A stretch of DNA of 64,000 bases from Endozoicomonas sp031844845 (GCF_031844845.1 NZ_JAVRMB020000128.1:6623-70622), one strand, 5' to 3'. Shown: positions 41,961 through 50,863, counted from the first letter of the stretch. Numbers and translations: made by a program. Notes: generated by a model not told the origin, from the letters alone.

Positions 41961-42482
41961 ATGAAAGAGCGCATTGACATCATCCAGGGCGACATTACCA
42001 AAATGGCTGTGGATGCTATTGTCAATGCGGCAAACAGTGGTCTGCTGGGCGGAGGTGGCGTCGATGGAGCTATTCATCGCGCTGCGGGACCTGAGCTTCT
42101 GGCCGCCTGCCGGGAAATCGGTGGCTGTCCAACCGGTGAGGTGCGGGTAACTCCTGCATTTCACCTCTCTTCAAAGTATATCTTGCATGCGGTCGGCCCT
42201 ATCTGGCAGGGTGGAAGTGCAGGTGAACCTGACCTGCTTCGTTCCTGTTACCGTAATGCCCTTGAGGAAGTATCAAACAGACAACTGGAGTCCATAGCTT
42301 TTCCCGCCATCAGTTGCGGTGTTTATGGTTATCCACATCAGGAAGCCGCCAGTATTGCCTTGAATGAGGTGTGGCAGTGGTTAAGTGATCATGGGTTCCC
42401 CCACAAGGTAGTATTCGTTCTGTTTGACCAGCCAATGGCTAAACTCTATCAGCGCCTTTTAGCCGATAAGTATAAAAAATAG
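41961..42482 (+). CDS. ymdB: Macrodomain protein, O-acetyl-ADP-ribose deacetylase-like
   Basis: A 173-residue single macrodomain. IIQGDITKMAVDAIVNAANSGLLGGGGVDGAIHRAAG is the canonical ADP-ribose-binding block, and AFPAISCGVYGYP is the second loop, both as in YmdB/MacroD-type hydrolases. The Asn and Asp in NAANSGLLGGGGVDG fit catalytic activity. It starts 13 bp after the DAHP synthase stop with GAGG before ATG 41961, so the two may be co-transcribed. Confidence 0.9.
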   Translation: MKERIDIIQGDITKMAVDAIVNAANSGLLGGGGVDGAIHRAAGPELLAACREIGGCPTGEVRVTPAFHLSSKYILHAVGPIWQGGSAGEPDLLRSCYRNALEEVSNRQLESIAFPAISCGVYGYPHQEAASIALNEVWQWLSDHGFPHKVVFVLFDQPMAKLYQRLLADKYKK

Positions 42483-42544
42483 TCATTATTTATACTCTGG
42501 CTGTTGACTTATCAGTCAAAAACAATATGATAGCTGTCGTTTAA

Positions 42545-42621
42545 CGGGGTATAGCGCAGTCTGGTAGCGCGCCTGCTTTGGGAGCAGGATGTCGGGAGTT
42601 CGAATCTCTCTACCCCGACCA
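42545..42621 (+). tRNA. tRNA-Pro(TGG)
   Basis: 77 nt with acceptor CGGGGTA/TACCCCG, D-loop TCTGGTAG, anticodon stem CCTGC/GCAGG with loop TTTGGGA (anticodon TGG), T-arm GGGAGTTCGAATCTCTC and encoded CCA. Confidence 0.95.
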
Positions 42622-42710
42622 ACTTTCCTTTCTTATTTCTCCTTGTAAAGTTTCACTGACTTTTCTCTTGTCACATTGACAGGTTTCTCTGCATGTCTAG
42701 AATAGCAATG

Positions 42711-42787
42711 GCTTCAGCGTGTAGTGCTGGTAGCGTATTTCGTTCGGGACGAAAGGGTCGGGAGTTCGAATCTCTCTACGCCGACCA
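42711..42787 (+). pseudogene. Degenerate tRNA-Pro(CGG)-like sequence
   Basis: The 3' half is nearly identical to the tRNA-Pro upstream (GTCGGGAGTTCGAATCTCTC and ACCA), with an anticodon loop TTCGGGA (anticodon CGG) on a good TTTCG/CGAAA stem. The acceptor stem CAGCGTG/TACGCCG has one mismatch and one wobble. The D-arm has lost about four bases (TAGTGCTGGTAGCG where TAGCGCAGTCTGGTAGCGC is expected), so the tRNA is probably non-functional. Confidence 0.7.
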
Positions 42788-43085
42788 GTGAAATCAATGG
42801 GTTGAAAATTTTACATGTAATTGTGTATTTATTTGATGCCGGGTTGAGAGCAAAACAACTGTCTTATCGAACTATCGTGGCTTGTAGTGGTCAAGTAAAA
42901 ATGGACACAAGTTAAGCCGCTGTTCTCAATTCCTGTTATTCAAAATCCACCGGACTCATTTAATCCAGGTGTGAATGCAATCTCTCGTTGTTGTAGAACA
43001 AAATATAATCAACAACAATGCTTCTCACCGGGTATCGTAAATTGAGTCATTTTTCCCTGTTTAGACGTTTGCCGATTGAGTGTCA
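42788..43085 (-). pseudogene. IS3-family transposase remnant
   Basis: On the minus strand about 42912-43018 reads DYILFYNNERLHSHLD, then a stop, MSPVDFE, and another stop. This is the end of the IS3-group OrfB integrase domain (normally YNxxRxHSxLxYxSPxxFE), with two in-frame stops. The GGACACAAGTTAA area near 42904 looks like an IS end. The rest of this ~300 bp interval holds no gene. Confidence 0.7.
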
Positions 43086-43586
43086 TCAAGTAGTCTCCGG
43101 CTGCCTGCAGTGCTCCAGTTGTTTGACCAGATCGCAGAAGGCTATACGATTATTCTCATTCAGGCTCATTAGAACTCTATGGGCATCAAGTACGCGGGCA
43201 TGAGTGGATTCCTCACAACTGTCGCTACACTCAATTTCCCGATAGTCATTCGTATGGTTTCCATCATCTTCAACAATAACGAAAATCCGCTCAAAACCCA
43301 TGCTCATCAGAATTCGGGTAATGTCAGGTTGTGGAGATAGTAGAACAGGGCGCTGGTTTATCTGCTTTCTGGCCATAATGGACAGTTTGGCAAGCAGGCC
43401 AAGTGAAGTGCTGTCAATGGTTTCTGCTTCAGACAGGTCAACAATAACAGAGCGAAACTCTGGTTCCTCAAACATGGCCTGAAGGAAAGTCTCCAGGCTG
43501 GAACACAGGGTAAGTCGCACTTCTCCGATCAGTTTGAGTACGTAAGTACCCTCACTTTCGGCAAACTGTATTTTTCCAGGATTCAT
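43086..43586 (-). CDS. STAS-domain anti-sigma factor antagonist (HsbA-like)
   Basis: A 166-residue protein whose first ~105 residues form a STAS domain. The likely phosphorylated Ser is in EAETIDSTSLGLLAKLS (about 58-60), as in SpoIIAA and Pseudomonas HsbA. A ~60-residue tail follows, which is extra relative to minimal STAS proteins. It starts 2 bp after the stop of the response-regulator phosphatase gene on the same strand. The pair matches HsbR-HsbA, where the phosphatase controls the STAS protein, which in turn frees an anti-sigma factor (FlgM in Pseudomonas). An flgM-like gene lies 2.5 kb away at 46127. Confidence 0.8.
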   Translation of the reverse strand: MNPGKIQFAESEGTYVLKLIGEVRLTLCSSLETFLQAMFEEPEFRSVIVDLSEAETIDSTSLGLLAKLSIMARKQINQRPVLLSPQPDITRILMSMGFERIFVIVEDDGNHTNDYREIECSDSCEESTHARVLDAHRVLMSLNENNRIAFCDLVKQLEHCRQPETT

Positions 43587-43588
43587 GA

Positions 43589-44761
43589 TCAGTTTCGAGC
43601 CAGTATCAGCATGGCAATATCATCAGGTGCTTCCTGATTACCATCAAGCCCCAGTTTCTCTGTCAGTGCTGCTACCGTGTCGGCTCCTTCTCTGATAACC
43701 GATAGTAAATAATCTTCCTTTTCTTTGAGGCTTTTCTGGGGCAAAACCTCAAGAATACCGTCCGATAGGATAGTTAAGCTGAATTGCTGAGGCAAGTCTA
43801 TAATGGCGTCTTCATACACGGCATCTTCAAATAAGCCAACGGGAAGGCCTTTACCTTCGAGAAAGCGAACTTCCTTTCCCTGTGCAATGATGGGTAATGG
43901 GAAGTGTCCACCAAAAGAATACGTTAACGTTTGATCCCGAGTGTTAACGATGCCTCCAAAGACTGTGACGTGCTTGCCCAGACCGGTTTTCAGCAGACTG
44001 AGGTTAATATAATTCAGAACATGTGAAGGCTTAACCCGGATTTTACCGCCATGGGCGTGGTAGTCCTGGAGCAGGCTAATGGACATGTGTTTTAACAGGA
44101 CCGTCACAAACGCAGAAGAAGCTCCGTGCCCCGAAACATCCGCCAGGTAAAAAGCAAAACTGTGATCATTCAGGGTAAAATAATCAACAAAGTCACCACT
44201 CAAATACAGCGAGGGGATAATGTTGTGGTCAACCTTGAAACCCTGGAATTCCAATGGTTGCCCGGGGAGCATATTCATCTGCACCTGACGTCCGGCTTTC
44301 TGGTCTTCCTCTAGCAATGTCAGGCTGCTTTTCAGTGAGTTGTTCGCTTTTTCAAGGCTGGCGCGATAACGCTTGTTTTCCATGAGTAACTGCGCTTTTT
44401 CCAGAGCCCGGTTGATGGCGTATTCCAGGACTTCCAGATCAACGATGGGTTTAACCAGAAAATCACTGGCGCCGAGATGCAGGGCTTCAACGACATCGGT
44501 CATGACGCCAGCGCCAGAAACTACAATAAATGGAATATCGCTGGTCTCACTGCGAACCTGACTTAGCATGGTCAGGCCATCCATTATCGGCATACGCAAG
44601 TCACACAGAATTAAGTCAGGTCGGTGTTCACGAAAAATATGGAGACCCTGCTGGCCATTCTCAGCTTCAAGGGCTTTAAAGCCACTTCCCTTTAGATAGG
44701 TAACAATGCTTTCGCGTACAATGGTGTCATCATCGATGACCAGAATGGTACTGCCGGTCAT
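43589..44761 (-). CDS. Response regulator fused to PP2C phosphatase (HsbR-like)
   Basis: A 390-residue protein with an N-terminal receiver domain (1-125: ILVIDDDTIVRES, phospho-acceptor Asp in DLILCDLRMPIMDG, Lys in LVKPI), a coiled linker (130-180) and a C-terminal SpoIIE/PP2C-type phosphatase (190-390, with LSGDFVDYF, ADVSGHGASSAF, LSDGILE and APDDIAMLIL metal-site residues). ATG 44761 preceded by AGGTG is chosen; the frame extends 40 codons upstream but those residues are not domain-like. It should dephosphorylate the STAS protein encoded next. The partner histidine phosphotransfer protein (HptB in Pseudomonas) is not here. Confidence 0.85.
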   Translation of the reverse strand: MTGSTILVIDDDTIVRESIVTYLKGSGFKALEAENGQQGLHIFREHRPDLILCDLRMPIMDGLTMLSQVRSETSDIPFIVVSGAGVMTDVVEALHLGASDFLVKPIVDLEVLEYAINRALEKAQLLMENKRYRASLEKANNSLKSSLTLLEEDQKAGRQVQMNMLPGQPLEFQGFKVDHNIIPSLYLSGDFVDYFTLNDHSFAFYLADVSGHGASSAFVTVLLKHMSISLLQDYHAHGGKIRVKPSHVLNYINLSLLKTGLGKHVTVFGGIVNTRDQTLTYSFGGHFPLPIIAQGKEVRFLEGKGLPVGLFEDAVYEDAIIDLPQQFSLTILSDGILEVLPQKSLKEKEDYLLSVIREGADTVAALTEKLGLDGNQEAPDDIAMLILARN

Positions 44762-44974
44762 GGATACACCTGCAAAGTAAAGAGATGATAAGAACCTGCC
44801 TGAGCCCGATACATTCGGATAAAAAACCACATTAAAATGTACAATTAAAGGAAAAGTACTCCCAACCTGGCTTGGCTGCAAGCGGGAGTCTTGGCAAGTT
44901 AATGTGTTTGCTTTGATTAATTGCTGTTGAAGGCTACAGCTATTTTTTGCTGGTTGTCTATCTTATTGGTTTCT

Positions 44975-45676
44975 TTAAAAATCATCTTCAGGTTGCTGGC
45001 CTGTGATTAAATATTCCCGTCTTTGTAAATAAGTATCCCGGATAAAGGTGTAGCGGTCGCCGAGGATCAGTTCTTCCGCATCCAGAAGCCGGGCGCGGCT
45101 ATTGATGATATCAATGCCACCGACAATCCAGCGGTCACGCTCAGGTTTATGCCAGGTCACCGGGTTGGTTAATGCATCGGGAACCAGACCGGCTCCGGAT
45201 CGCACTGTACCCGGACCAAACATGGGCAGCACCAGATAAGGGCCTGAAGGGGCTCCCCAGTGAGCAAAGGCCAGCCCGAAGTCACTGTAGCGTTTATCAA
45301 GACCCATGGCTGTTGCTACATCAATCAAACCGAGAATGCCTGCGGTAGAGTTGATGAGCAGGCGTTCTGATGAAACCAGTGCGTCCTGTCCTTTGAGCTG
45401 GATGCCGGCACTGGTAATATTACGGAATTCACCCAGGTTGCTGAAAAAGTTACTGACCAGTGTTTGTACCGGGTTTGGGGTAACGTAGTTATAGGTTTTG
45501 GCTACCGGCTTCAGGGCGTAAGTATCCACAGTGTCATTAAACTTGAACACCTTGCGGTTCCAGCGTTCCAGCGGATCATCATAGGAGATGGGCTCTGAGC
45601 TGGTCGCCAGAACGGGTAACAGCATCAGCATCGTTACGACTACTGATTGAACGATAGTCGCAGGAGAATGATTCAC
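44975..45676 (-). CDS. mlaA: MlaA (VacJ) family outer-membrane lipid transport protein
   Basis: A 233-residue protein matching MlaA from DPLERWNRKVFKFNDTVDTYALKPVAKTY through SDFGLAFAHWGAPSGPYLVLPMFGPGTVRSGAG. MlaA removes phospholipids from the outer leaflet of the outer membrane and passes them to MlaC. The N-terminus has a signal-like helix ending VLATSSEP but no lipobox cysteine at all, whereas E. coli MlaA is a lipoprotein. It may therefore be anchored differently or processed by signal peptidase I. Monocistronic. Confidence 0.88.
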   Translation of the reverse strand: MNHSPATIVQSVVVTMLMLLPVLATSSEPISYDDPLERWNRKVFKFNDTVDTYALKPVAKTYNYVTPNPVQTLVSNFFSNLGEFRNITSAGIQLKGQDALVSSERLLINSTAGILGLIDVATAMGLDKRYSDFGLAFAHWGAPSGPYLVLPMFGPGTVRSGAGLVPDALTNPVTWHKPERDRWIVGGIDIINSRARLLDAEELILGDRYTFIRDTYLQRREYLITGQQPEDDF

Positions 45677-46126
45677 ACGCTTGATTCCTTAATTGATTTT
45701 TAACGAGGCTTTATGTCAACAGAGCCTGTAGTGACTTAACCACGTTTATTCCCTACTGCCTACTGAATGGGGTGACGATTAACGTTTATCTTATATCGCG
45801 ATAAGCGGTTTACAGCAATTCCGAGATCAGCAAAATCTGAACTCTCCTGGTAAATTATTCTACCTTGTTCCCATGTGATTTTGCTAACTCAATGACACTG
45901 AAGTGTATCCATCGGCATATTCTGGTGCAGCGTCACAGAGAGTAAAAAAAAATTTAAGCGTGCTTTTTTTGCTAACATTATGAAAGCAAAGCAAAGGGTA
46001 GAATTGGTATGAAACTTGAGTACTAAAACTATGCAAATGATGGGTAGACAGGTTGCCCGAGAGGTGACAATATTTCCGACTCGTCACCACAACATGTTAT
46101 TTTTTTTTACCGTTCAAGGAGTGAAC
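45677..46126. other. Intergenic region between mlaA and flgM
   Basis: About 450 bp, no supported gene. It includes a TATCGCGATA palindrome near 45795 and A/T-rich tracts around 45945-45975. Promoters of the divergent mlaA and flgM genes must lie here; none can be assigned firmly. Confidence 0.35.
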
Positions 46127-46339
46127 ATGGTTAAGAATCATCGAGAGTCAAGTGAGAAGTTAGAAGGCTCCGAGAAGAGAATCAGCTTTGTTATCAACAC
46201 CACTGAAGACAAAGTCAGCCGGTTACGCCAAGCTTATCTTGACGGCCAGTTAATGGTTAACAGTGAACGCCTCGCCGATAAAATGCTGGCCTTTGAGCGT
46301 CAGCTTGAAATAGTCTTTCCTGAGAAAGATAGCCCATAA
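46127..46339 (+). CDS. flgM: FlgM-like anti-sigma-28 factor
   Basis: A 70-residue protein whose C-terminal half (DKVSRLRQAYLDGQLMVNSERLADKMLAFERQL) matches the sigma-28-binding part of FlgM (VxxLRxAIxxGxYxVDxxRIAxKLLxFE). It is shorter than Salmonella FlgM (97) at the disordered N-terminus. AAGGAG lies 6-7 bases before ATG 46127, so the longer frame from 46016 is not used. No flgN or flgA gene is adjacent. The HsbR/HsbA-like pair nearby acts on FlgM in Pseudomonas, a possible functional link. Confidence 0.75.
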   Translation: MVKNHRESSEKLEGSEKRISFVINTTEDKVSRLRQAYLDGQLMVNSERLADKMLAFERQLEIVFPEKDSP

Positions 46340-46468
46340 GCTATTCCGCGAAATATTCGTCAAAAAAAACCTGAAAATCCAAGGCTTGATCATCCTTTGT
46401 GAATGAAGTACGCTTCGAATCGCTCGGATTATGCATATGCCTTGGTATCCCAAGGCCGTAGTCAGCAG

Positions 46469-46545
<77 letters not shown>

Positions 46546-46556
46546 TATATTTCAAG

Positions 46557-46590
46557 GCCCGAAGCGTTAGTGAATGCTTCGGGCTTTTTT
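46557..46590 (+). terminator. Terminator of tRNA-Arg transcript
   Basis: GCCCGAAGC and GCTTCGGGC form a 9 bp stem around GTTAGTGAAT and are followed by TTTTTT, 11 bp past the tRNA 3' end. Confidence 0.92.
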
Positions 46591-46719
46591 GTTTCTGGTG
46601 GCGAGGGGGGCGTAAGGGGGGACGTAAGCAATTTGCTTGATCCGCCGGTGCTGTTTCTGAGCATTGGTACCTCTCTTATTGGGCATTGAGTCAACTGGTG
46701 TCAGAGAATATAGCTGACA

Positions 46720-47835
46720 TTACCCATTAAAGTATTCGAGAGCCTCAAGAATGCTATGGAATACCCAGCCATGCAGTTTTGACGGTGGGTTGTTAATGTA
46801 GATCCCATACATCCTATCTGGCCAGGCTGCTCCTAATTCCCCTATAACGTTCGCTTGACTGTCAGATAATTCGAAGCTCACCATCGGTGGCGCATATCCC
46901 TGACTGCGGGCATGACTAAGCGGACCATGGATTGCTGGATCAGCATATCTAAATACATCATCCCAGCTTAAGTTACTTGTAATGATGCCCTGTTCTCGTC
47001 TTAGCCGGTTGATCAATTGAATATCTGAGTGAGAAACGTGCATGCATTGGTGACAAGGCTGTCTACGGTGGCAGTCGGCACAAAGTACTTCAAGGTTATT
47101 GTGCGAGTTGTCACTTTTTACGCCATTGATGTGGTGGGTGTGCAGAAGATTCTTATTATCAGAGAGTTTTACCTTACAGCTTTTGCATATGTAGTTGGCT
47201 CGTTTTCTGGTTTTGGCTGAAATCTCTTCCCAGTCCTTGGTATAGCCAATATCGCGTTGGCTTATGTTTCCGGGAAGATATTTGAATAGAGAGCTGTGAC
47301 TAGCAAAAAACTCGTTAATATCGAACTCCCCCACAACTTCCCATCGTCGTCTTGATGATTCAGCAGCACCTTTATAATTAAGTAGTGAAAGACAATACTG
47401 GCACACGTTGAGTTCGACAACGTCCTTTATCTGCTCACCACTACGATCAAAACCATATATTTCAAATTGCCCGTCGGGATTTCGACTGATTGAGTAACGC
47501 TCTAATCTATTATTCCTCTTCATTTCATCCAGTTTTTGGCATTGCCCAATGTGATATTTGTTCCCTTTTGAGCCGTCGTCAACTGCTTTTTCAAAGAAGC
47601 CCTGTCGTCGGCTATGATCGGGTATGAACAGAACGACTTGCATGTCCTTGTAGTGCAACAGGCCTTCTCTGGTTTCAAGGTCAGCAAGGCTTATTTCAAT
47701 ACCTTCGGCGCGTTCAAGTTGAATGGCTGTATCATCCCCAGCCCCCAAGTCATGCCGCCGTTTTTCCGCCCCCATTTGCTCGGCTGCTGCACGCAAGTCG
47801 GAGAGATTAACTTGAATATTCATTGGCTGGCTCAT
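46720..47835 (-). CDS. zorE: ZorE-like HNH endonuclease of a Zorya type II system
   Basis: A 371-residue protein with an HNH nuclease core near residues 210-265: Cys pair CKSC, then LLHTHHINGVKSDNSHNNLEVLCADCH. A second Cys pair CQYC lies near residue 148, and CHQC follows the core, suggesting one or two Zn sites. Its ATG overlaps the zorB stop by 4 bp, so it is translationally coupled to a MotA/MotB-like pair. Zorya type II is defined as zorA-zorB plus an HNH gene zorE, which this matches. The nuclease is thought to attack phage DNA after the ZorAB motor senses infection. A truncated relative lies at 57534-57713. Confidence 0.82.
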   Translation of the reverse strand: MSQPMNIQVNLSDLRAAAEQMGAEKRRHDLGAGDDTAIQLERAEGIEISLADLETREGLLHYKDMQVVLFIPDHSRRQGFFEKAVDDGSKGNKYHIGQCQKLDEMKRNNRLERYSISRNPDGQFEIYGFDRSGEQIKDVVELNVCQYCLSLLNYKGAAESSRRRWEVVGEFDINEFFASHSSLFKYLPGNISQRDIGYTKDWEEISAKTRKRANYICKSCKVKLSDNKNLLHTHHINGVKSDNSHNNLEVLCADCHRRQPCHQCMHVSHSDIQLINRLRREQGIITSNLSWDDVFRYADPAIHGPLSHARSQGYAPPMVSFELSDSQANVIGELGAAWPDRMYGIYINNPPSKLHGWVFHSILEALEYFNG

Positions 47836-48527
47836 TCACTTTCTCCCAGAATGCGTTTGATCTGGATATCTGAGTTGGTAATGACCCGGAAGCTGACACG
47901 TCGTGACTGAGCCTGATTTTCTTGCCCACGCTTATCCAGAATGGGTTTGGATGATGAGAGTCCTACAGCAGCAATATTGGCTTTTATCCATGGCCGGTAG
48001 GGCTTGCTGCTGGGGATGTTGTAGACATAGTCGAGTACTGAGCGAGTTCGTCCCTGAGAGAGTTCCATATTTTTGAAATACGCAGCCTGTTTGCTGGAGT
48101 ATTGATTCCAAATGCTACTGGTGTGTCCTTCAATGCGGATTTCGTTAATGGAGCTTTTAAATGGCGTCAGCACTTTCATATATCTGGGGAAGAAATTTGA
48201 AAGCAATGACTGATATTGGTCGCTCAGTTCAATTTCACCATTTTTGAATAACACATCTGGTGATTGAAAGGTAAAGGTCAAAGTGTCCTCATCAATAGTT
48301 GCATGCCATTTGGGCAGGTCGTTTTCAAACTCAGTTTGCAGAGCCTGATAGATAGCTACCTGATTCTCCTGATAGGCAACAGCAATTTCCCGAATTTTAT
48401 CTCTTTCAAGAAAAGCGCTTCGCATCAGAGCAACGGAGATAAAGAGAAAGACCATCATCAGTCCTGACATTAAATCAGATACAGATAACCAGTGATTCTC
48501 TTCTTGTTCATCATGATAATTATTCAT
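47832..48527 (-). CDS. zorB: ZorB, MotB/OmpA-like stator of Zorya
   Basis: A 231-residue protein with one N-terminal membrane helix (WLSVSDLMSGLMMVFLFISVALM, about 13-36), whose Asp near residue 18 corresponds to the ion-carrying Asp of MotB/ZorB. A periplasmic linker and a C-terminal OmpA-like peptidoglycan-binding domain follow (about 120-225: IRIEGHTSS, LSQGRTRSVLDYV, QSRRVSFRVI). It would form the membrane motor with ZorA. It starts 14 bp after zorA and overlaps zorE by 4 bp. Confidence 0.88.
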   Translation of the reverse strand: MNNYHDEQEENHWLSVSDLMSGLMMVFLFISVALMRSAFLERDKIREIAVAYQENQVAIYQALQTEFENDLPKWHATIDEDTLTFTFQSPDVLFKNGEIELSDQYQSLLSNFFPRYMKVLTPFKSSINEIRIEGHTSSIWNQYSSKQAAYFKNMELSQGRTRSVLDYVYNIPSSKPYRPWIKANIAAVGLSSSKPILDKRGQENQAQSRRVSFRVITNSDIQIKRILGESE

Positions 48528-48541
48528 TTTTTAGTTCCTGG

Positions 48542-50863
48542 TTACTGCTTGTTTTTCCAGTAGCGAATCACACCATCCATTTCTCCTACCAAGCTTTTGT
48601 AATCAGATGTGAATTTTCCAGTTATTGATACCAAGTCATCAGCCATTTGCTGAAGTACGTTATTGCAGTGTTGTGCAGTAGCATTGCTGATGTCCGTTAT
48701 TTCACCTTTGATGACTTTTGCTGTTTCCTCTAATGCTTTATTCACAGTGTCCTCAATGTTTTTCTCCAGAGCAGTTAATACTTTTTGCGATTCTCCAATT
48801 TGTACTTGAGCAGCTTCATTAATAGATTTTACCAGTTGCTTTTGTAACTGATCGATCTCCGATTTCGTTAGCTGGAAACCATTTAAAAGCTCTTGGTTAC
48901 CGGTCTGCAACTGCTTGATCAATTCTGAGTTCTCTTCCCTGATTTTGTTTGTTGATTCAGTAAGTGTTCGATTAATATTGCCTGCGTAATCAGACATATT
49001 TCCCGTGAGTTCAGTGAGAGCCTTACTTGATTCATTAATGGCTGCTTGATAACTCTCTGCACTTTTTGTGACTCTTTCTTGCAAATTATCCGCACTGACG
49101 ACAACTGATTGGGCCAAGTGATCGGAAGATTTAGTAACACCAGCAACCATGTGTTCAGCACTATTTTTAACCGCACTAACTAACTCCTTGGCACTGCCAT
49201 TCACTCCTTCTGTCATGTTCTCAGTGCTGTCTTTCATTGTGCTAAGAAAGTCTGTCGCGCTGGTATTAATCCCTGCTGCCATGGTCTCGGAACTGCTCTT
49301 AACAGCACTGACTAGCTCTGTTGTACTGGTAGTCACTTCACTGGTCATGTTCCCCGCACTGTTTTTAACCGCTTCCATCAAGTCAGTAATACTGGAGTTA
49401 ATCCCCTCGGCTATTTTGTCGGAACTACCTTTAACCGCACTGACTAAATCAGAAGAAGAGCTATTCACTCCCGCAGCCATGTTGTCTGAACTTTGTTTCA
49501 GGGCGTTTTTTAATGATTCTGCACTTTCAGAAACCTTATCCTTCAACGTGTTGCCACTTGCTGTAACAGCGGTTACTAATGAACCTGTGCTTTGCAAAAT
49601 ACCTGCTTCTAACTTCTGCGTACTGCCAGCAATGGAGGTTTTCAATAACTCAGTACTACCGGAAACAGTTTCAGACATGGTTGAGACACCACCGGCAATG
49701 GAATCTGTTAACGATTGAGTACTGCCTGCAATCCCTTGTGTAAGCGTTTCTGTGCTATCCAATACTCCTTTAGCCATCGTGTCACTGGCTTGTCTTGCCC
49801 CTTCTAGTACATGGGTAATTTGTTGCTGTATTTCGGGAATAGCCTCAACTGCTTTATCTCTGGTTTCAGCAAAAGCGTCTAAATGTCGGGCCAGTTCTTC
49901 AATTTGGTGCTGGTTGACTTCCATTACCTGTGTAAGATCTGACATGGCTATCGGGATGATGCCTGTGTTCTCGGCAATACTGGCAACTGAACCCTCTGTT
50001 TTCTCAATAGCGATAACGCCTTGATCATATTGGGCTTTCATATCACTGAGCTGTTGCTTATAGTTCTCCTGCCAGGTGACCAGCTCCAGAACAGCAGCAT
50101 TCAGCTGTTTAAAATTCTCCCCAAACTGCTCAGTCAGTTTATTATTAAAATCCTTTATGACATCTTCTAATGCTTCAATCACTTGCTTGGTCGCTGACTC
50201 GGACAGCATCTCGGCAAACTCCTGAAGTTTGATTACCAATCGCTGTTCAAAATCGGCAAAATTCTTTTGTTGCTGGTGGGCGGTTTCGCTGAGGCTTTGA
50301 AGGTGCTCGTTAGCAAATTTAAGGGCTCGCTCGGTATTTCGCTGACCATCCATAATATCTGAACGCATCAACTTAAACTGCCCAACCAGTGAGTTCTCAT
50401 TATCCCCACCAATAGACTTTTTCAAATCCTTAATGGCATCAACCTGCTGCTGCATTACCTCGTAAAGATGGCCTGTGGTAATAGCTTCAGCAGGCTGTTT
50501 TGCTTGCCGTTTACTGTTGATAAGCCCGGTGGCTGAAAGGCCTTTAAAGAAGATAGAAAACAGCATCCCAACCAGACTGGTGATAAATGCGGTTTTCAAG
50601 CCAGCTAGCAGTAGCTCAATGCTGCCATCAATATTGGCGGGATCAAATTCCAACAGGCCTGCAACAATACCAATAAAGGTGCCCAGCATGCCAAGGGAGG
50701 TCAGCAAGGTGGGAGCATATAGTGTGAAGGCGTTTAATCTACCGGTTTTTTTAAGGAAAATTGAAGCAATGAGAACCACAATCAGTGTCCAGATAAAGAC
50801 TTCAGTCAGCATAGGCGCACCAGCTGCGCTGATGGCTGACTCAAAATATGGAGAGAGCATCAT
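48542..50863 (-). CDS. zorA: ZorA, MotA/ExbB-like motor subunit with long cytoplasmic tail
   Basis: A 773-residue protein. Three membrane helices lie in the first ~110 residues (about 20-37, 50-72 and 88-108), with the MotA/TolQ-type block LLTSLGMLGTFIGIVAGLLEF. The remaining ~650 residues are predicted to be one long helical cytoplasmic tail, of which about 358-625 is a regular 22-residue repeat (two hendecads, each unit near SSExMAxGINxSxxxLVSAVK). Long tails are known for ZorA and are needed for defence signalling. It is first in the zorA-zorB-zorE operon (minus strand); the ~270 bp region upstream holds its promoter. Confidence 0.88.
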   Translation of the reverse strand: MMLSPYFESAISAAGAPMLTEVFIWTLIVVLIASIFLKKTGRLNAFTLYAPTLLTSLGMLGTFIGIVAGLLEFDPANIDGSIELLLAGLKTAFITSLVGMLFSIFFKGLSATGLINSKRQAKQPAEAITTGHLYEVMQQQVDAIKDLKKSIGGDNENSLVGQFKLMRSDIMDGQRNTERALKFANEHLQSLSETAHQQQKNFADFEQRLVIKLQEFAEMLSESATKQVIEALEDVIKDFNNKLTEQFGENFKQLNAAVLELVTWQENYKQQLSDMKAQYDQGVIAIEKTEGSVASIAENTGIIPIAMSDLTQVMEVNQHQIEELARHLDAFAETRDKAVEAIPEIQQQITHVLEGARQASDTMAKGVLDSTETLTQGIAGSTQSLTDSIAGGVSTMSETVSGSTELLKTSIAGSTQKLEAGILQSTGSLVTAVTASGNTLKDKVSESAESLKNALKQSSDNMAAGVNSSSSDLVSAVKGSSDKIAEGINSSITDLMEAVKNSAGNMTSEVTTSTTELVSAVKSSSETMAAGINTSATDFLSTMKDSTENMTEGVNGSAKELVSAVKNSAEHMVAGVTKSSDHLAQSVVVSADNLQERVTKSAESYQAAINESSKALTELTGNMSDYAGNINRTLTESTNKIREENSELIKQLQTGNQELLNGFQLTKSEIDQLQKQLVKSINEAAQVQIGESQKVLTALEKNIEDTVNKALEETAKVIKGEITDISNATAQHCNNVLQQMADDLVSITGKFTSDYKSLVGEMDGVIRYWKNKQ
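48989..49792. repeat. 66 bp-period repeat region inside zorA
   Basis: About eleven to twelve degenerate units of 66 bp (22 codons) in tandem encode the ZorA tail. Serine-led unit starts fall at residues 381, 403, 425, 447 (half-step to 458), 480, 502, 524, 546, 568, 590 and 612. The units are diverged at DNA level, so the array is old but has kept its phase. Confidence 0.75.
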
